Below, piece by piece: positions 1-12,539 of a stretch of 64,000 bases of DNA (positions are counted from its first letter, which is position 1; every line of letters starts with the position of its first letter). A model generated the notes under the pieces. It saw only the letters and a program-made list of their open reading frames with translations, searched no databases and was not told the DNA's origin. This stretch comes from Perilla frutescens (Eukaryota > Streptophyta > Magnoliopsida > Lamiales > Lamiaceae), in assembly GCA_026008535.1 (NCBI GenBank), contig BRKX01000010.1, positions 26,670,001 through 26,734,000 of the forward strand, in the 5' to 3' direction. The position numbers were made by a program, and so were the translations under genes.

Positions 1-1026
1 ACGTATTGGACTCCAAAAATCTATTGTTGAATAACATGTAGCCAACTGGCTTGCATCTTAATTTGATAATTACTAATTAGACGTGCGAGCGGTGACACTT
101 TTATCCAGAACAGCATCTCTGTGTTGTACGTATTTCAACTTTCTGATATTTTGTTAAAGGTTGTCACCTTTTAATTATTTGTATTTTTATTAAAAAAAAA
201 CCATCATGTTTGTTGGGCCAATATTCCCTGAAAGCAACTCAAAATCGACTAGTGAATGTGTTTTGTCGAATGCGTGTAATAACAGACAGGATCATTATAT
301 AATACTCTAATCAAAACATAAGAGATAGCTGAGGAAAATTGGTTAATGAAACGTTACCCATCGTCGCATGAGTAAATTTCCTGTTTTGAATTCCCGAGGG
401 AGAAAAATCGACCTAAATGGTCCCATTCCAATTAGAGATTGTAAAAGAATAATTAACTATTGATTTATTGGCTAAATGTAAATAGTGAAAACCAACTTCC
501 ATGAACAAGATGACCTTTCACTTTAGGGGATGTGATGTTCTTATCTATGGCCAGTTACAAAAGAAAAGGAAAGAGAATAAATTGACATTGATCTCTTATC
601 CTTAGTTTTAGTTGTGTGTTCTAGTTAATTTTATACTTGTTAAATATTGAAACAATTAATTAATTAATAAGTAAAAATAAATTGTAATTAGATAGAAGGA
701 ATGTAACAGTTAGTCACAGGATGACATCAGATATTCTTACATAACTATTATTATTGAATTGTCAGCTAACGGAGACTAGCAACCTCCTTTTGAGTAGTAC
801 TCGCTTTTCAACATATATCCAACTTGGGAAGTTTCCCAACTGCCTTGCACTTTATCAAGATCCACATATCATATATTAAATTAAAATATCGCAGCCTGTG
901 ACAAACTTCAGCCGTTAATTCTTGTCCAAAACTACCAAGGTAAAAAAAAAGTTTAAATTATAAAAGTCAGGTTCTTCCCGATTTCTTTCGTTTGTCTCGA
1001 AAGAAAAGAAAAGAAAAGAAAAAAAG
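1..1026 (+). promoter_or_regulatory. Upstream region and 5' leader of the ALMT gene
   Basis: No coding sequence or recognisable transposon is visible here. The stretch is AT-rich and should hold the ALMT promoter. A TATA-like stretch occurs around 867-885. The 25 bases just before the ATG are a purine repeat of GAAAA units (about 1001-1026), which would lie in the 5' UTR. No experimentally known element was recognised. Confidence 0.45.
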
Positions 1027-4000
1027 ATGGCTGCAAATTTTGGGTCGTTAAGGCAGAGCTTTGTAGAGAGAGGTAGAGAGAGGCTGCTATCAAGAAAGTA
1101 CTACTCGGAGGTGGAATCGGACGACTTCTACGTGAGACATGAGGGCTGCTTTCACTGGATTTTCCGAATCATGGGAGAGACTTTGTCGAGGTGGTGGCGG
1201 AGTATGGAGCAAATTGCAATTAGTGCTTACGGAATGGGAAGATCCGACCCGAGAAAAGCGGTCTTCGCCGCTAAAATGGGTTGCGCTCTCTCTCTTGTTT
1301 CTCTGCTCATCTTTTTCAAGGAGCCCTCCACTTATATCACTAAGCATTCCATCTGGGCCATTCTCACCGTTGTTGTTGTTTTCGAGTTCAGCATAGGTAA
1401 CAAACAAGTCTCAATCTTTATCACTCTATTTATTTACTTTTTATTATTTTTTAATGTTGATGAGCATCTGTGTTTTAGTTTGATTTCAATTGGTCGTGTT
1501 TGAAGCTCTGCTCCGATTTCTTTTCTAATGTATATGTGCGTTTTGTGTGATTGTAGGGGCTACACTTAGCAAAGGCTTTAATCGAGCGTTGGGCACCTTC
1601 TCTGCTGGTGCACTATCTTTAGGGATTGCGGAGTTGGCAAAGAGTGCTGGACAATTTCAAGAAGTTGTGGTTGTGATCAGTATTTTTATCGCAGGTCTGT
1701 TTCTTTGCTCCATTCTTGAAACATATCAATGTTATTTCATTGTCGTTGTTACGCATAAGTATTTGTCAGTTTTATTTCTCACATGGATTGTGGAAGCAAA
1801 TCTGAATTGGTTTGTGTTGGAACCTGATCCTCATCCAGCAACTTGGATCAATTAATTTTGCAAAAGTTAGATTTAATGCAGAGTAGATGCCGGGGTGCTG
1901 TTGCAAGCATCCATTTTATGTGCCTGAACTTGATAGTAAGCACATATCTGATTAGTGATTTATACTCTTGTGGACCTCAGGTTTCTTGTCTAGTTATTTG
2001 AAGTTGCACCCAGCTGTGAGGCAGTACGAATATGGATTTCGGGTGTTCATGTTGACATTTTGCATCGTGCTGGTGTCTGATTCAGAATTTCTTCAAACTG
2101 CTGTGTCTAGATTGGTGCTAATCGCAGTTGGTGCTGGTGTTTGCTTGGTCATCAATGTGTGCATCTTCCCTATCTGGTCCGGTGAAGATCTGCACAAGCT
2201 GGTTGTGAAAAACTTTAAAGGGGTTGCTACTTCTTTAGAAGGTGACGATATTTACTTGTAGTACAATGCTGTGTTGAATTCTTTCGTATGCATTAATTAT
2301 CAGATTGAATCATGTTCTTAGCTCATACCCCGGGTTGTTGGTTTAGGTTGTGTCAATATGTACTTGCAATGCGTTGAGTATGAAAGAATACCGTCGAAAA
2401 TCCTTATCTACCAGGCTTCTGATGATCCTCTTTACAAGGGATATAGAACTGCTGTGGAGTCCACTAGCCAAGAGGAAACTCTGGTATGCCTTCATATTTC
2501 CTTAGTCTTGATTCTCAGCACGACAATGAGGGGGTGATGAAATGTTAACTGTCACTACCATTTTTCGCAGTTATCATTTGCTGTATGGGAACCACCTCAT
2601 GGCCGTTATAAAATGTTGAACTATCCTTGGAGTGAATACGTTAAAGTCAGTGGTGCTCTGAGGCATTGTGCTTTCATGGTGATGGCAATGCATGGGTGTA
2701 TTCTTTCGGAAATACAGGTATTGCAGTTTGTTGGCCTTCATATTCTCCTTTAAGAAATTATTATTGTTTCTATATATTTTTTTGCTCAAAGTTATAAACT
2801 TTTGCTTACAATCATGTTGGCATAAGGAGTGTATTAGGTAGAAACCAACCCAGGTCTAGGATGTGTAACCTTGGCTCTTTTTTTTTTTTGTGCGTGTGTG
2901 TGTTTTTCTGTTATTCGTCTTGCCTTAAAAACAATCTTCAGCTTGGTGTAAGCCAATGTAGTGAAGCTTTTTTGGGAAAAAAATGATGTAAAGCTTAACT
3001 CTTGGTGGAGCATTTGAAAGCTTTACTGATTGTTGGGGATTCAACATTCCTTATTTTTTTGTTGTCTTTAGTATTCATATTAAGACGCGTTTGTTAATAG
3101 TATTCCTACTATCTCCAATCTCGCATCTTTTGTTTGTCTCAGTTCCCTACCTATTTGGCAAAGGTGGGAGGTGGCAACTACTATCTCACTGCTTTAATAT
3201 TTTGGCTTCTCATTAGAGCTTTTAATACCATGTTATGCCATTCATACGCTCTTCTAGTCTTCTTGTAGGAATTTAAATGATTTGAGTAATTCTATTAATT
3301 TAACTATTCCCTAAAAAAAACTAATACTTAATTTAATCTAGAAATCAGTTTTAGACTGAGGGACAAGATTATCAGTGTTTTTGGATTTCAGCACAGGGAC
3401 AAGATTTTCTATATTGTGGGAAATCATTTTCCTGTTTGTTTCATTCTCTCCATTAAATAAAGTTATCATTCCTTTACACTTTTCTGTCTCTCAACTCCAT
3501 CAAGTTGACAACTTGTTCAACCTTTTTTTCTCGAAGCAAGAATGAGTACTCTTAAGTGGAGTCCATTATATTCTTGTGTAGAATCCTTCCCTTAAGGACC
3601 TAGGATACCATTATTGATTTTAAAAAAAAACTAGCAGCAACTACAGTAATAGACACAGTTGCTGTAGTTACTGCCAGTGCCCTTTTGCCCTTACTGGGAT
3701 GCCAGATAATATTAAGAAGTGACTCAAAACTTACCTTGAAACAAGAAAAACTACAAGTTGAGATAGAACTTCTGGCTCTATGAATGAGAAGTTATTACAC
3801 CAACATGAATTTAATTATACTTTTCATGAAACACAATATTGCTATGTTTTGAAACGAATTTCATCCCCATCTTTTGATCTAGCTTTCTAAAATGTTTAGC
3901 ATTAGTTACTATTAGCCTTTTCCAGAACTAAGATCTCTAAGAGGCATTATCTGCAAATAACTCGACAGATATAGCTTGATCAAGTTTCAGCAGTTCTTTT

Positions 4001-5136
4001 GGTCATGATGATTTTGATCTGAATAAAATTTTCCAAGAATCCTCCGGTCATTTTTCAAGTGGCGGAAGAATGAAAGAATTCCAGACATCAAATTTAGTAT
4101 GGCACTTGTATATTATATAGGGGTAGTTTTTTACTTTGTTAGTGTTCTTATATTATGAGCAGCAGCAAAGGGACTTCTGAGATTGAGAGGAGTATCAAAA
4201 CTTATTCAACTCTAGCAAAACTAGCATTCTGCAGAAGATTATTTGCAATCATATTTTGATTGTTTCAAAAGAAAATCAATTTCCTTAAAACAAACACCAA
4301 AACTCTGGGATTTTTTATTAGGATTTATTTTGTTTCGAATACATTCATGTGTATTATATGATTATTAGCATGATGTATATATCTGACAAAGGAAAGTGCT
4401 TATAAAAAGCAATGAATGCTTAATAAACCTTGTGCATTTGCAGGCACCTTCTGAACTAAGGCAGGTATTCAAGGATGGAATTCAGAGAGTTGGCACTGAA
4501 GGAGCTAAAGTCTTGAAATTGCTAGGCGAAAAAGTCGAGAAGATGGAAAAACTGGATCCAGAAGACCCGCTGGAGGATGTTCATGATGCTGCAGAGAATT
4601 TGCAGATGATGATCGATCAAAAATCCTATCTTTTAGTAAATGCAGATAGTTGGGAAAGCGAGAGACGGCCTGAGAATCTTGATCCTGAAAAAATCCGGGA
4701 AATGAAAGAGAACGAAAACAAGCCGTTTCTGATCAAGTCCCTCAGCTCAATCAATCAACAATCAACCCAAACACTACGTAACTACGATGCAGACAAGGCG
4801 AACAGGAGCACTCTGTTCTCTCGCTCAGAACTGGGTTCTGGAGAAGACGTGTTCAAACAGCAGACGATGTGGCCTTCACGGCTCTCACTCATCGGTGATT
4901 CCATCCTAAATGAGCGCGAGGTGCGGACATATGAAAGTGCAAGTGCTCTATCTCTCGCAACTTTTACTTCTCTGTTGATCGAGTTTGTCGCGAGGCTTCA
5001 GAATCTTATTCACTCGTTTGAAGAACTCAGCGAGAAGGCTAAGTTCAGGGAGCCGGTGTCGGTGGAGTTGACAGAGACGAAGATCAGCATTGGTTTATGC
5101 TCTAGGCTGCTCAAATGCATGTGCTGCAGAGACTAA
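1027..5136 (+). CDS. ALMT: Aluminum-activated malate transporter family anion channel (ALMT9/vacuolar-like)
   Basis: Six exons join in frame: 1027-1396, 1557-1694, 1981-2241, 2347-2483, 2571-2717 and 4444-5136, giving 581 aa; all introns are GT-AG and intron 5 is long (1.7 kb). The N-terminal half (about residues 75-245) holds some six hydrophobic segments, with KMGCALSLVSLLIFF, SIWAILTVVVVFEFSIG and LVLIAVGAGVCLVINVCIF as clear examples. This is the ALMT pore domain. The family motif WEPPHGRY opens exon 5, and exon 6 encodes the long hydrophilic cytosolic C-terminus ending CSRLLKCMCCRD. ALMTs are voltage-dependent malate or chloride channels. Length and the extended N-terminus (HEGCF, SRWWRSMEQ) resemble the tonoplast clade (Arabidopsis ALMT9 has 598 aa) better than plasma-membrane ALMT1; the clade assignment is inference. 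The start is the first ATG in the frame, after a purine-rich leader. The gene is convergent with the next one. Confidence 0.93.
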
Positions 5137-5585
5137 TGCAATTGTTTTTGTTGTTACTCTACATCTAGTTCAATCAAAGTGCGTTTTGATTAGGTGATAT
5201 GGTTTTACTTTGATTGTTCAGAAACAGTCAGATCATCGCTAAAGAAATTTTGTGAAATGTGCCAATATAAATGGTTATGTTTCCATTCATTTTTCCAGCT
5301 TCAAAGTGTAATTCCCAGCATTTTCAGCATCATTTTTTTAGGAATCAATGAGAATTTCTTGATGCTATTCCTGATAAACTTGCACATAATGACACTTTGT
5401 ACAACAAAGATCCATTTCATTCATGAAAATAGTTCAAGGACTACATGAAGATTGAGGCAGGGGTGGGGGTGGGGGGGTGTCACATTCACATGCTGCTAAA
5501 GAAAGGAATGCAGGCATTATACTATATTTTTTTTAGTGAAACAAAACCAAGAATATCCACATCAAGGAATCATAGTGATCTTCAC
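5137..5585. other. 3' intergenic space between two convergent genes
   Basis: This 450-bp gap separates the stop codons of the ALMT gene (+) and the zinc-ribbon membrane protein gene (-), so it must hold both 3' UTRs. A G-rich run (GGGGTGGGGGTGGGGGGG type) lies at about 5460-5477. Short open frames here have no family resemblance. No terminator or polyadenylation signal was singled out. Confidence 0.5.
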
Positions 5586-7699
5586 TCATTTCTCTTCAAA
5601 TTCAACATCGATGATATCGGGTTGAGACTTGGATGAGGAAGAAGGACCTTTACCGCCTTTTGAGAAGAAGTCGCCTTGTGGTTGCCAAACAATATTTCCA
5701 CAGCTAGCACATCGTACAGTCTGGTTCTTGTATCCCACAAATTGTTTCCTACAAGCTGGGCACTCGCCCTGCCACAGATGAATACAAGAATTAAATGGGG
5801 GGGGGGGGGGGGGGATAACTAAAATCTCCAGGCAATCAAGCATCAATTAGAACTGAAGGATGGAAATTTTATTTAAGGGAAAGAGAGAAAAGAAAGCAAA
5901 ACAAATATGAACAAGTTTCAACATATTTGTGAAGAACATTGCAAAGGGCAATCGCAAAACCCCCAAAACAGAAGGCTCTTACACAAGCTTTTATCAGAAC
6001 ATTATTTCGCTATCAATACTGTAATGCATTTTAAGACTTAAAAGAGAGAAGGAAAAGAAGAAGACTACAAAACAAGAAGATATGATCCAAACCATATTCG
6101 GGATGTTCCATACATTAATTTAGTTAAAACAGATTACAATGCTTCTCTACTTATTTTAAATAATATATCAAATTATGATTGAGGTATACAAAACACAGCA
6201 TCATAGTCCTCTAGGGCTGTCCAAGAATGTCATAGCAGGTAACCCAAGTAAGCTATCAAATTATGATGAAGAAATGTCTTATGGAAAATGGAATAGAAGT
6301 CATTCAAGGTTTTCCTTAGAAGAAAATAGCAGGGCACGGATCCTTAAAATAAGAAGGCACTTCAACAACAAAAACTTTACCTTAATGACAAGATTATTTG
6401 CCACAGCCCCAATTAAGAGAGGACCGGCAAATGGCAGCACCCATGTCGCAAAAATTAGAAATCGGAATAGCCATCCTGACAAAGCAAACCATAGAAAGAA
6501 AATTGTCTGCAAGGAGACGTATTCGCCAATCACAAATCAGAGTGCAAAGGTACAACAGCAAAAGATTTACACATCTAATATTTCCAAAACATCCAGAAAG
6601 GTGATCAGAACAAATCATTGATTCAGCAATATCTTGTTTCTCATGTAAAGATTGAAAAACAAATTGCAATTCCTTCAAACTGAAACTCAACTAATTGAAA
6701 AGAAAATCTGGTGTTCCATGCAAATCAGAAGCAACAAGACTGCTGTATAAATGGCAAAAGACAGGTGACAAACATGAGATTGCAACAATACTGGCTTTTA
6801 CAAGATGCAATACTCAACCATCCCTAAAATTATCCAACATCATCAGACAATAATATCAAAAAACCCATGTGCCAAATTTGAACATATATATTAACTTCCA
6901 TAACTTCAGAAAGCATATAAACTAAATGGCTACAGAACTAACCACTGCATTTCATCTTTATTATTTTACACAGCAAATGGACATAAAATCCAAATTCCAT
7001 TCTTCATTGAATTCCAACATGTTGGAGCTTGAAATGCACTGAATTACAATGTTAAGCGACACTTACAGCAAAACTCCGCCCCAATGGAGTATCGAGAAAA
7101 TCATTGAGCTGCTTCCTGTACTGCACAAAATGAACAGATAAAAAACAACATTACAGAATAAAAATCAATTATCATCAACGTCAAATGCTCAAAAAATCAT
7201 CTCAGTATCTGACGGCCCCAAATTCACCAAGGCAAAGTAAATTGCTTCAGATAAACGAAATAGTTGCAGTAAGCAATACCCTAGGCCAGTTTCTCCTAAA
7301 ATCGAGAGAAAAAGTCCGCCACCGCTGAGTAATTTCAAATTCACGATCAATCTCACGCGCTCGGCCGGCGGCGGACTCCGCGACGGCGGAGACCCGCCTG
7401 GCGACGTCGTATCTTCGGTCGATTCGCTCCGCCGTCTTCCTCGTCTCATATACAAACACCTCGAAGCCGTCGTTGGCTCTCCTCCACGCGTCACGCCACA
7501 GTTCGCCGGACGTCACGCGCCGGGCGAATCCGTCGAAGTCACTGCGCCTAAAGGCGCGTATACTCTGGCGGTGGTGGATGGAGACGAGATTTGGTCGGTG
7601 AAATATACGTTGTTGAGGCTTCGCAGCCACTAAAGGGTGCCATGGCAGGCTCGACGCCATGAATAAACGAAGATGGTGAGCTAAGGTTGCTGCTACCAA
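5586..7699 (-). CDS. Predicted plastid-targeted membrane protein with C-terminal CPxC...CxxC zinc ribbon
   Basis: Four exons on the minus strand join in phase 0: 7699-7280, 7120-7067, 6506-6381 and 5768-5586, about 260 aa. The N-terminus is basic and Ser/Ala-rich with no acidic residues for about 50 residues, consistent with a plastid transit peptide; an internal Met (MASSLPWHP, codon at 7660) is an alternative start with a more typical transit peptide. The middle contains an Arg-rich amphipathic region. Exon 3 encodes two hydrophobic stretches (TIFFLWFALSGWLFRFLIFATWVLPF and AGPLLIGAVANNLVI regions), probably two membrane passes. Exon 4 encodes a zinc ribbon (GECPACRKQFVGYKNQTVRC, then CxxC) and an acidic tail ending DIIDVEFEEK. 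This combination matches conserved plant proteins of unknown function; the role is not known to me. Intron 3 holds an 18-base G run near 5798-5813. Confidence 0.82.
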
Positions 7700-8366
7700 G
7701 GTTTTTTGGGTTTTTCTTTTTCCTTTTTCCTTTTTCCTTTTTTTTTTCCGTGGTTCACCTAGAAGGTTACTGGCAACTGTACATGAACTTTTCGGATATA
7801 TTATAATTGCGCCCCCTACTTCTATGATAATTCATTTTCTGGCCGGATTTCTATTGCAAAATGCAAACTATCATTATATTTCGACTTTTCGAGCTTTGCT
7901 TATTTCATTTATTTTTTTAAGCTTGCTTATTTGGAAATTTTACAGGATTCGCGACACCAAATTACAAATTTGACAAAATTTTTAGACTTGGTAAATGTAA
8001 CACCACCTCTGAATATTGAGACAAATTTAAATGGTCGATTTTTTCGAGCAATCAATTTTGGACTCGAAGGACTTTCTTTTTTTATGTGGAAAATTATACT
8101 AATGTCTTAATATTTGCAGTATATAGTAATAATATCATAATTTATAGTTAGTAGTAATTTTACTTCAATTATTTTATTTCTGTCACAATTTTACATTTCA
8201 TAAGTTTTTCAAGCAAATGAAAGCTAAATCATCACGTTGGAGAGCGGCAATAAAAATTTTAAAAACTTAATCGTGTTGAACAAAAACTGAGATGGTGGTC
8301 AGGGTCAGACTGGGGTCTCATGGGGCCTAAGCGATAATATAAAAAAGGGGCCATTCCCCATCCCTA
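7700..8366. other. AT-rich intergenic region with pyrimidine repeat
   Basis: This region starts at the 5' end of the zinc-ribbon protein gene and should hold its promoter. At 7710-7748 there is a CTTTTTC-type pyrimidine repeat close to the start codon. The rest is AT-rich without ORFs or an identifiable repeat, except the phrase ggggcctaagcgat near 8322-8335, which resembles transposon-associated text. Confidence 0.35.
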
Positions 8367-9329
8367 AGGGCACGTTTGGTTGATACGGAATGTGGGTTGG
8401 GAAAGTAATCTAATTTTTTTTTTTTTAAAATTATAGTGTTTGGTTTAATTTTAAGGTAAGTGGGAAAGTAAAAAGAATCCTGATTACAAGGAAAGTAGTA
8501 CAACATCCCAGGATTCTTATTCCTTATTTATTATAGGTATTCTTTTTCCTCATTCTTAGGAATTTAAATCATATACATATAGGAAAATATAGTGCTTATT
8601 AAAAAAGTGATTCTTATTGTTGATCGAAAAAAAAAAACTGATATTTCTAAAAAAAATGATTTCCAATATTTTCAAAAAATTCAAGAATTTAATATTTCTG
8701 GAAAAATAAAATCTTTTCAAATTTTCAAAAAAAAATTACTATCAACATTACGGGTGTAAATTGCCCAGTAGAATACAATATTTAAAATATATATATATAT
8801 ATATTTTCGATATTTTTGCGAAATTCATTAGCAACGCTGTCAATGTAAATTTTGATGATAATTTAAATATAATAATAACATGTGAATTTCTTTTAATTAA
8901 TCGTGAACCTTTTTCATGACATTGAACCAGTTTCCGCTATTCTCCATTGAAAATACATCTATTGCTTGTGATTGTGTAGGTGTCTGCATAAATGGAACAC
9001 TTTTAGTCATGGAGATAATTGTTGTATTTTGTGTTTCTCTATAATATAATTAGTGTATGATGTGGTTTAGTATGCTTATATAAATGTACTTAATTGTATC
9101 GAGAGGTATTATTTTTATTTATATGTGATGAGTGGGTCTATAGTGTTTAAGTGTGTATGTATTGTTTTTTATACAAGTGTGTGTGTATATATTTCAGAAT
9201 CCTAATAATTTATCTATTATTATCCAAACACAGGATAATAAATTCATTGGTATTCATTTTCCTCATAATAACATTCCTAGAAATTATATTCCTTGACGAC
9301 TTTACTTTCCTGTCAACCAAACGAGCCCT
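8367..9329. mobile_element. Non-autonomous DNA transposon of 963 bp with terminal inverted repeats
   Basis: The left end AGGGCACGTTTGGTTG and the right end (read in reverse complement AGGGCTCGTTTGGTTG) form 16-bp terminal inverted repeats differing at one base, with weaker similarity further in (GGAAAGTAA-type). Both ends are flanked by TA (8365-8366 and 9330-9331), so the target duplication is TA, or a longer T/A-rich site. There is no coding capacity. Ends of this kind are common in plant MITEs; superfamily is uncertain between Tc1/mariner-like and PIF/Harbinger-like. Confidence 0.72.
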
Positions 9330-10780
9330 TAATGATTTCGATTTGAGGATTCTTCAAATGATGGTTAGAGCCAGACCGATTTGAGGATTCTTCAAATGAT
9401 TTCGATTAATATATAATCATCTTAGATGATTTAGAAATGATTTGTAATCAGTGTGTTTTTTCAAGTAGTTTTACTTATTTGTAGTTTGTCTATGTTAATT
9501 TGTAGTGATTTGTCATATGTGCAACTTCATCCTATCTATTATGTTTAATTAGTTGTGGTTTTATTGAAATTATTTATTTAGATGATTTATAATTTAAATT
9601 ATGTGAATATAAAAATTATAAATCAAATTAAATTTATTAGATAATCCATTTAATAATGTTTTTAAATAATAAAATAGTGCATTAAATGTCGTGGGGCCTA
9701 TTAGCACCAATTTGGGACATGATTTGGTGTTGCACCAATTTGGGACAATAGTGAAGTGGATTCGTGAAGCAAATTGGTGTTTTAGTCCAGCATTAGAGTT
9801 GCTCCAAGTAGTTGTAACTCAAGATGTTCAACCACTGAGTCAGTTTCTCTTAATTAGTCTCATTACATATCACTTTCATTAGGAATTTTATCATTGACTT
9901 CATGTCCGTTCTCAATATTATCTTTCAGCTTTATTATCGTTTTCTCTTCATCTTATCTATTTTACTACCAAACTTAAATATTTATCTATATCTCTAGCTC
10001 GATTTAGAATTACTTCAACCTTCTCTTATTTCCATTTCTCTTTTAAGCACCAAACATATATTGAGGAGCATCAAATAATAATTGTGTGAGATACATCAAA
10101 TAAAACAAGCTAAAAAAAAAAAGACAAAATAAAGATTTTATGAAAATATAAATAAATTTCCTCATAACCAATCTTAGAATCCTCCAACATCCTAATCAAA
10201 TAATCATTAATATAATATATTGCGATCCAACTCTAATTATCTGAATTCTAAATTAAACAAATGATAAAATCATCCAAATAACCGTCCCGGTGCGGATAAT
10301 TTAACGATGGAGTGAGTTTACTTGAAAATTAAAGATTACGGGTTCAAATTTTCTCAATATTATAGGTCGGCCGTGTGAATAAAAAAATAATAAAAAAAAT
10401 CATTCAAACAACCTTACAAGTGGGTTATAGAGTAATGAAATAAAAGTTACAAATATACGTAGAGATAAGTCATTACCCCCCTCTAAATTTCTCCTCGTGT
10501 GTTTATGTCATCTTTAACTGATTCTCTTTACCATTTTGACTTTTTTTTTTTTTTTTTTTTGTCATTTTTGTGCCATTTTCAGTTGAACCGTAACATCTAC
10601 ATAAACATGATAAAAAAAGGTCCCAAATAATAATCTAGGCCCCCATGTAAACGCATGCTCATGCTGAGCATGCCCTCAAGACCAGTTTTGATGGCGGTAC
10701 ACGTGTATTATTTGCAATAACTGGTGGTATAATTACAAAAATAAAAACAAAATTATAAGTTAGTTATATTCGATCTAATG
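9330..10780. other. AT-rich intergenic DNA with a local duplication and a SINE-like fragment
   Basis: No gene is visible. At 9339-9401 the phrase GATTTGAGGATTCTTCAAAT occurs twice, 39 bp apart, a short direct duplication. A 20-base T run lies at 10541-10560. At about 10283-10395 a degenerate tRNA-like SINE fragment appears (GATGGAGTGAG ... GGGTTCAAATTTTCTC, followed by an A-rich end), similar in layout to the copies at 12.0-12.7 kb. Confidence 0.4.
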
Positions 10781-10789
10781 CTATAATTG

Positions 10790-10992
10790 TAAAAATAAAT
10801 AAATTGCATTTCAGGGGTAACATTTTAAAGTTTGTGTTTAAAATCAGAAATCGTGTGTATAGTTCGCGATATTTAAATCAATTAACTAACTACACTCGAT
10901 TACACGTGCACTAATTTGGTGGCTACATGTATTGGTCTGACCACCACATTAGTTGTAATTGGTTATAATTTGAATTGATATTGTAATTGCAA

Positions 10993-11064
<72 letters not shown>

Positions 11065-11145
11065 AATGTAATTTTGTGTTGTGAGGATAACATTTCAAAA
11101 TTTATGTTCAAAATCAAAATTTGTATATAGTTCGTAGTAGTAGTA

Positions 11146-11205
<60 letters not shown>

Positions 11206-11275
11206 TAATTTTTTGCTGTGAGGATAATATTTCAAAATTTATGTTAAAAATCAAAATTTGTATATAGATCGTAAT
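10790..11275. repeat. Threefold duplicated ~75-bp unit interleaved with AAT/AAC/AGT microsatellites
   Basis: A unit beginning AATGTAATTTTGTGTTGTGA and ending TTTGTATATAGTTCGTA (about 11064-11137) recurs at 11201-11273 with few differences, and in diverged form at about 10801-10869. Between copies lie an (AAT)n tract (10993-11032), (AAC)n (11031-11063), (AGT)5 (about 11134-11147) and a second (AAT)n tract (11147-11204). The long poly-Leu open frames on the minus strand are products of these trinucleotide repeats, not genes. Confidence 0.85.
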
Positions 11276-11574
11276 ATTTAAAGCAATTAATCTAAAATCA
11301 TTTTTATTTTGTAACCTCGTCACATTAAATCATATGCAAAATATAACAATAAATATAAGAAAATAATCCTTGTAAATCTGTTCAAATTTAATTTTTTGTG
11401 CATCCATCTTTATATTGTGGGTATTTTAGTTTTTGTTTTGAACTATTCCGATATGGATCGTAATCATTGCATGAATTTTGGTATTTTTTTTATATTCCAT
11501 GATGGTCTCTTTTGTTAAATACTTCGATCACCAACTAATAGTAATAAAATTTTCCTAATAAATTTAATATTTCC

Positions 11575-11740
11575 TTTTTTTTTTTGGATGTCGAGGGTAA
11601 CCCGCAGCCACTACCGTGGTGCGCACTGGGTAAACCCCACCCCTGTGTAATAGCCTGCAAACCTACACAGGGGAGGTAAACCACACTTGGCAAGCCATAA
11701 TTTCATATCATATTTCAAACCTCGAATTGCTACGACACAC
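11575..11740 (-). mobile_element. SINE (minus strand), 5'-truncated copy
   Basis: On the minus strand a conserved body (AAGTGTGGTTTACCTCCCCT, GTAGGTTTGCAGGCTATTAC, GTGCGGGTTA-like 3' part) ends in an A-rich tail, seen as T11 on the plus strand at 11575-11585. The same body, in the same order, occurs in the better preserved copy at 50532-50721, which has a tRNA-like head and a target duplication. The head here is degenerate or missing beyond about 11735. Confidence 0.72.
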
Positions 11741-12015
11741 GAAAAAAAAAAGTGTCATTTGTTTTAAAATCATGATTTTTTCTTAGCATTATCATAGTCT
11801 ATTGATTTATTCAGCTGTATATTTTGATATTATTTTAGTTTTATTATTGAAGGTGTGTGCAACAGTATGCAAACCACACATAAAATGTAAATTATTCTTG
11901 AAAATTTAAATGCAATGAACTCACACATTAAACTATTAGTAATATTCAAACTTAAAAGATATTTAATCTCAAACTCTATACCACCTGACCACTGAATCGT
12001 TTAAAGAAAACAACA

Positions 12016-12130
12016 AACTAGTTTTGATGGAAATGACTTAATGGTAAAGTGAAGTTGTTTGGACACCAAATATCACAAGTTCAAACTTTCTCAATACCAC
12101 CAGGACAAATGTGTGCGTTAAAAAAAACAG
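12016..12130 (+). mobile_element. tRNA-derived SINE-like fragment
   Basis: The text AATGACTTAATGGTAAAGTG, about 40 bp, then CACAAGTTCAAACTTTCTC has the spacing of pol III A- and B-box regions of tRNA-derived SINEs, and ends in an A-rich stretch (about 12120-12127). It is diverged from but collinear with the copy at 12540-12685. Confidence 0.5.
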
Positions 12131-12356
12131 TAACAAACAATTGTTGTAACACTATGTCTCTATAGGTATATAAGCGCGACAACATTTTTTAATGATACTA
12201 TAGAACCTATAAGTTTTGCCACATCATCTTGATAGTCGTCCTACTTGGCTATTTCATACGTTAAGACAATAACATTAATTTGTTACTTAATAATCGATCG
12301 CCAATAATATTTATTGCGCAATTAAATATTATAGCTATAAGTTAGTTAGGTAAATT

Positions 12357-12418
12357 GTTCCAATGAGAATAATCTAGTGGTCAAGTGAGGTTTTCTTAGA
12401 GACCAAATATCAGAACCT

Positions 12419-12458
<40 letters not shown>
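12357..12458 (+). mobile_element. Truncated SINE-like head ending in an (AT)n tract
   Basis: AATAATCTAGTGGTCAAGTG followed by GAGACCAAATATCAGAACCT matches the head of the neighbouring SINE-like copies. The copy stops where an (AT)n microsatellite of about 37 bp (12422-12458) begins. Confidence 0.45.
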
Positions 12459-12460
<2 letters not shown>

Positions 12461-12539
12461 AAACCAAAATCATCTAAATAATATATTAATATTTTTCTAT
12501 ACGTCAAAGTCCATCTTTCATATACATAAATATTAAACA

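Noticed and set aside
6175..6621. Plus-strand ORF of 148 codons
   Set aside because: It is antisense to exon 3 and introns of the zinc-ribbon membrane protein gene and has no recognisable motif.
10923..11323. Poly-leucine open frames on the minus strand
   Set aside because: They are translations of AAT/AAC trinucleotide repeats, without flanking conserved sequence or splice support.
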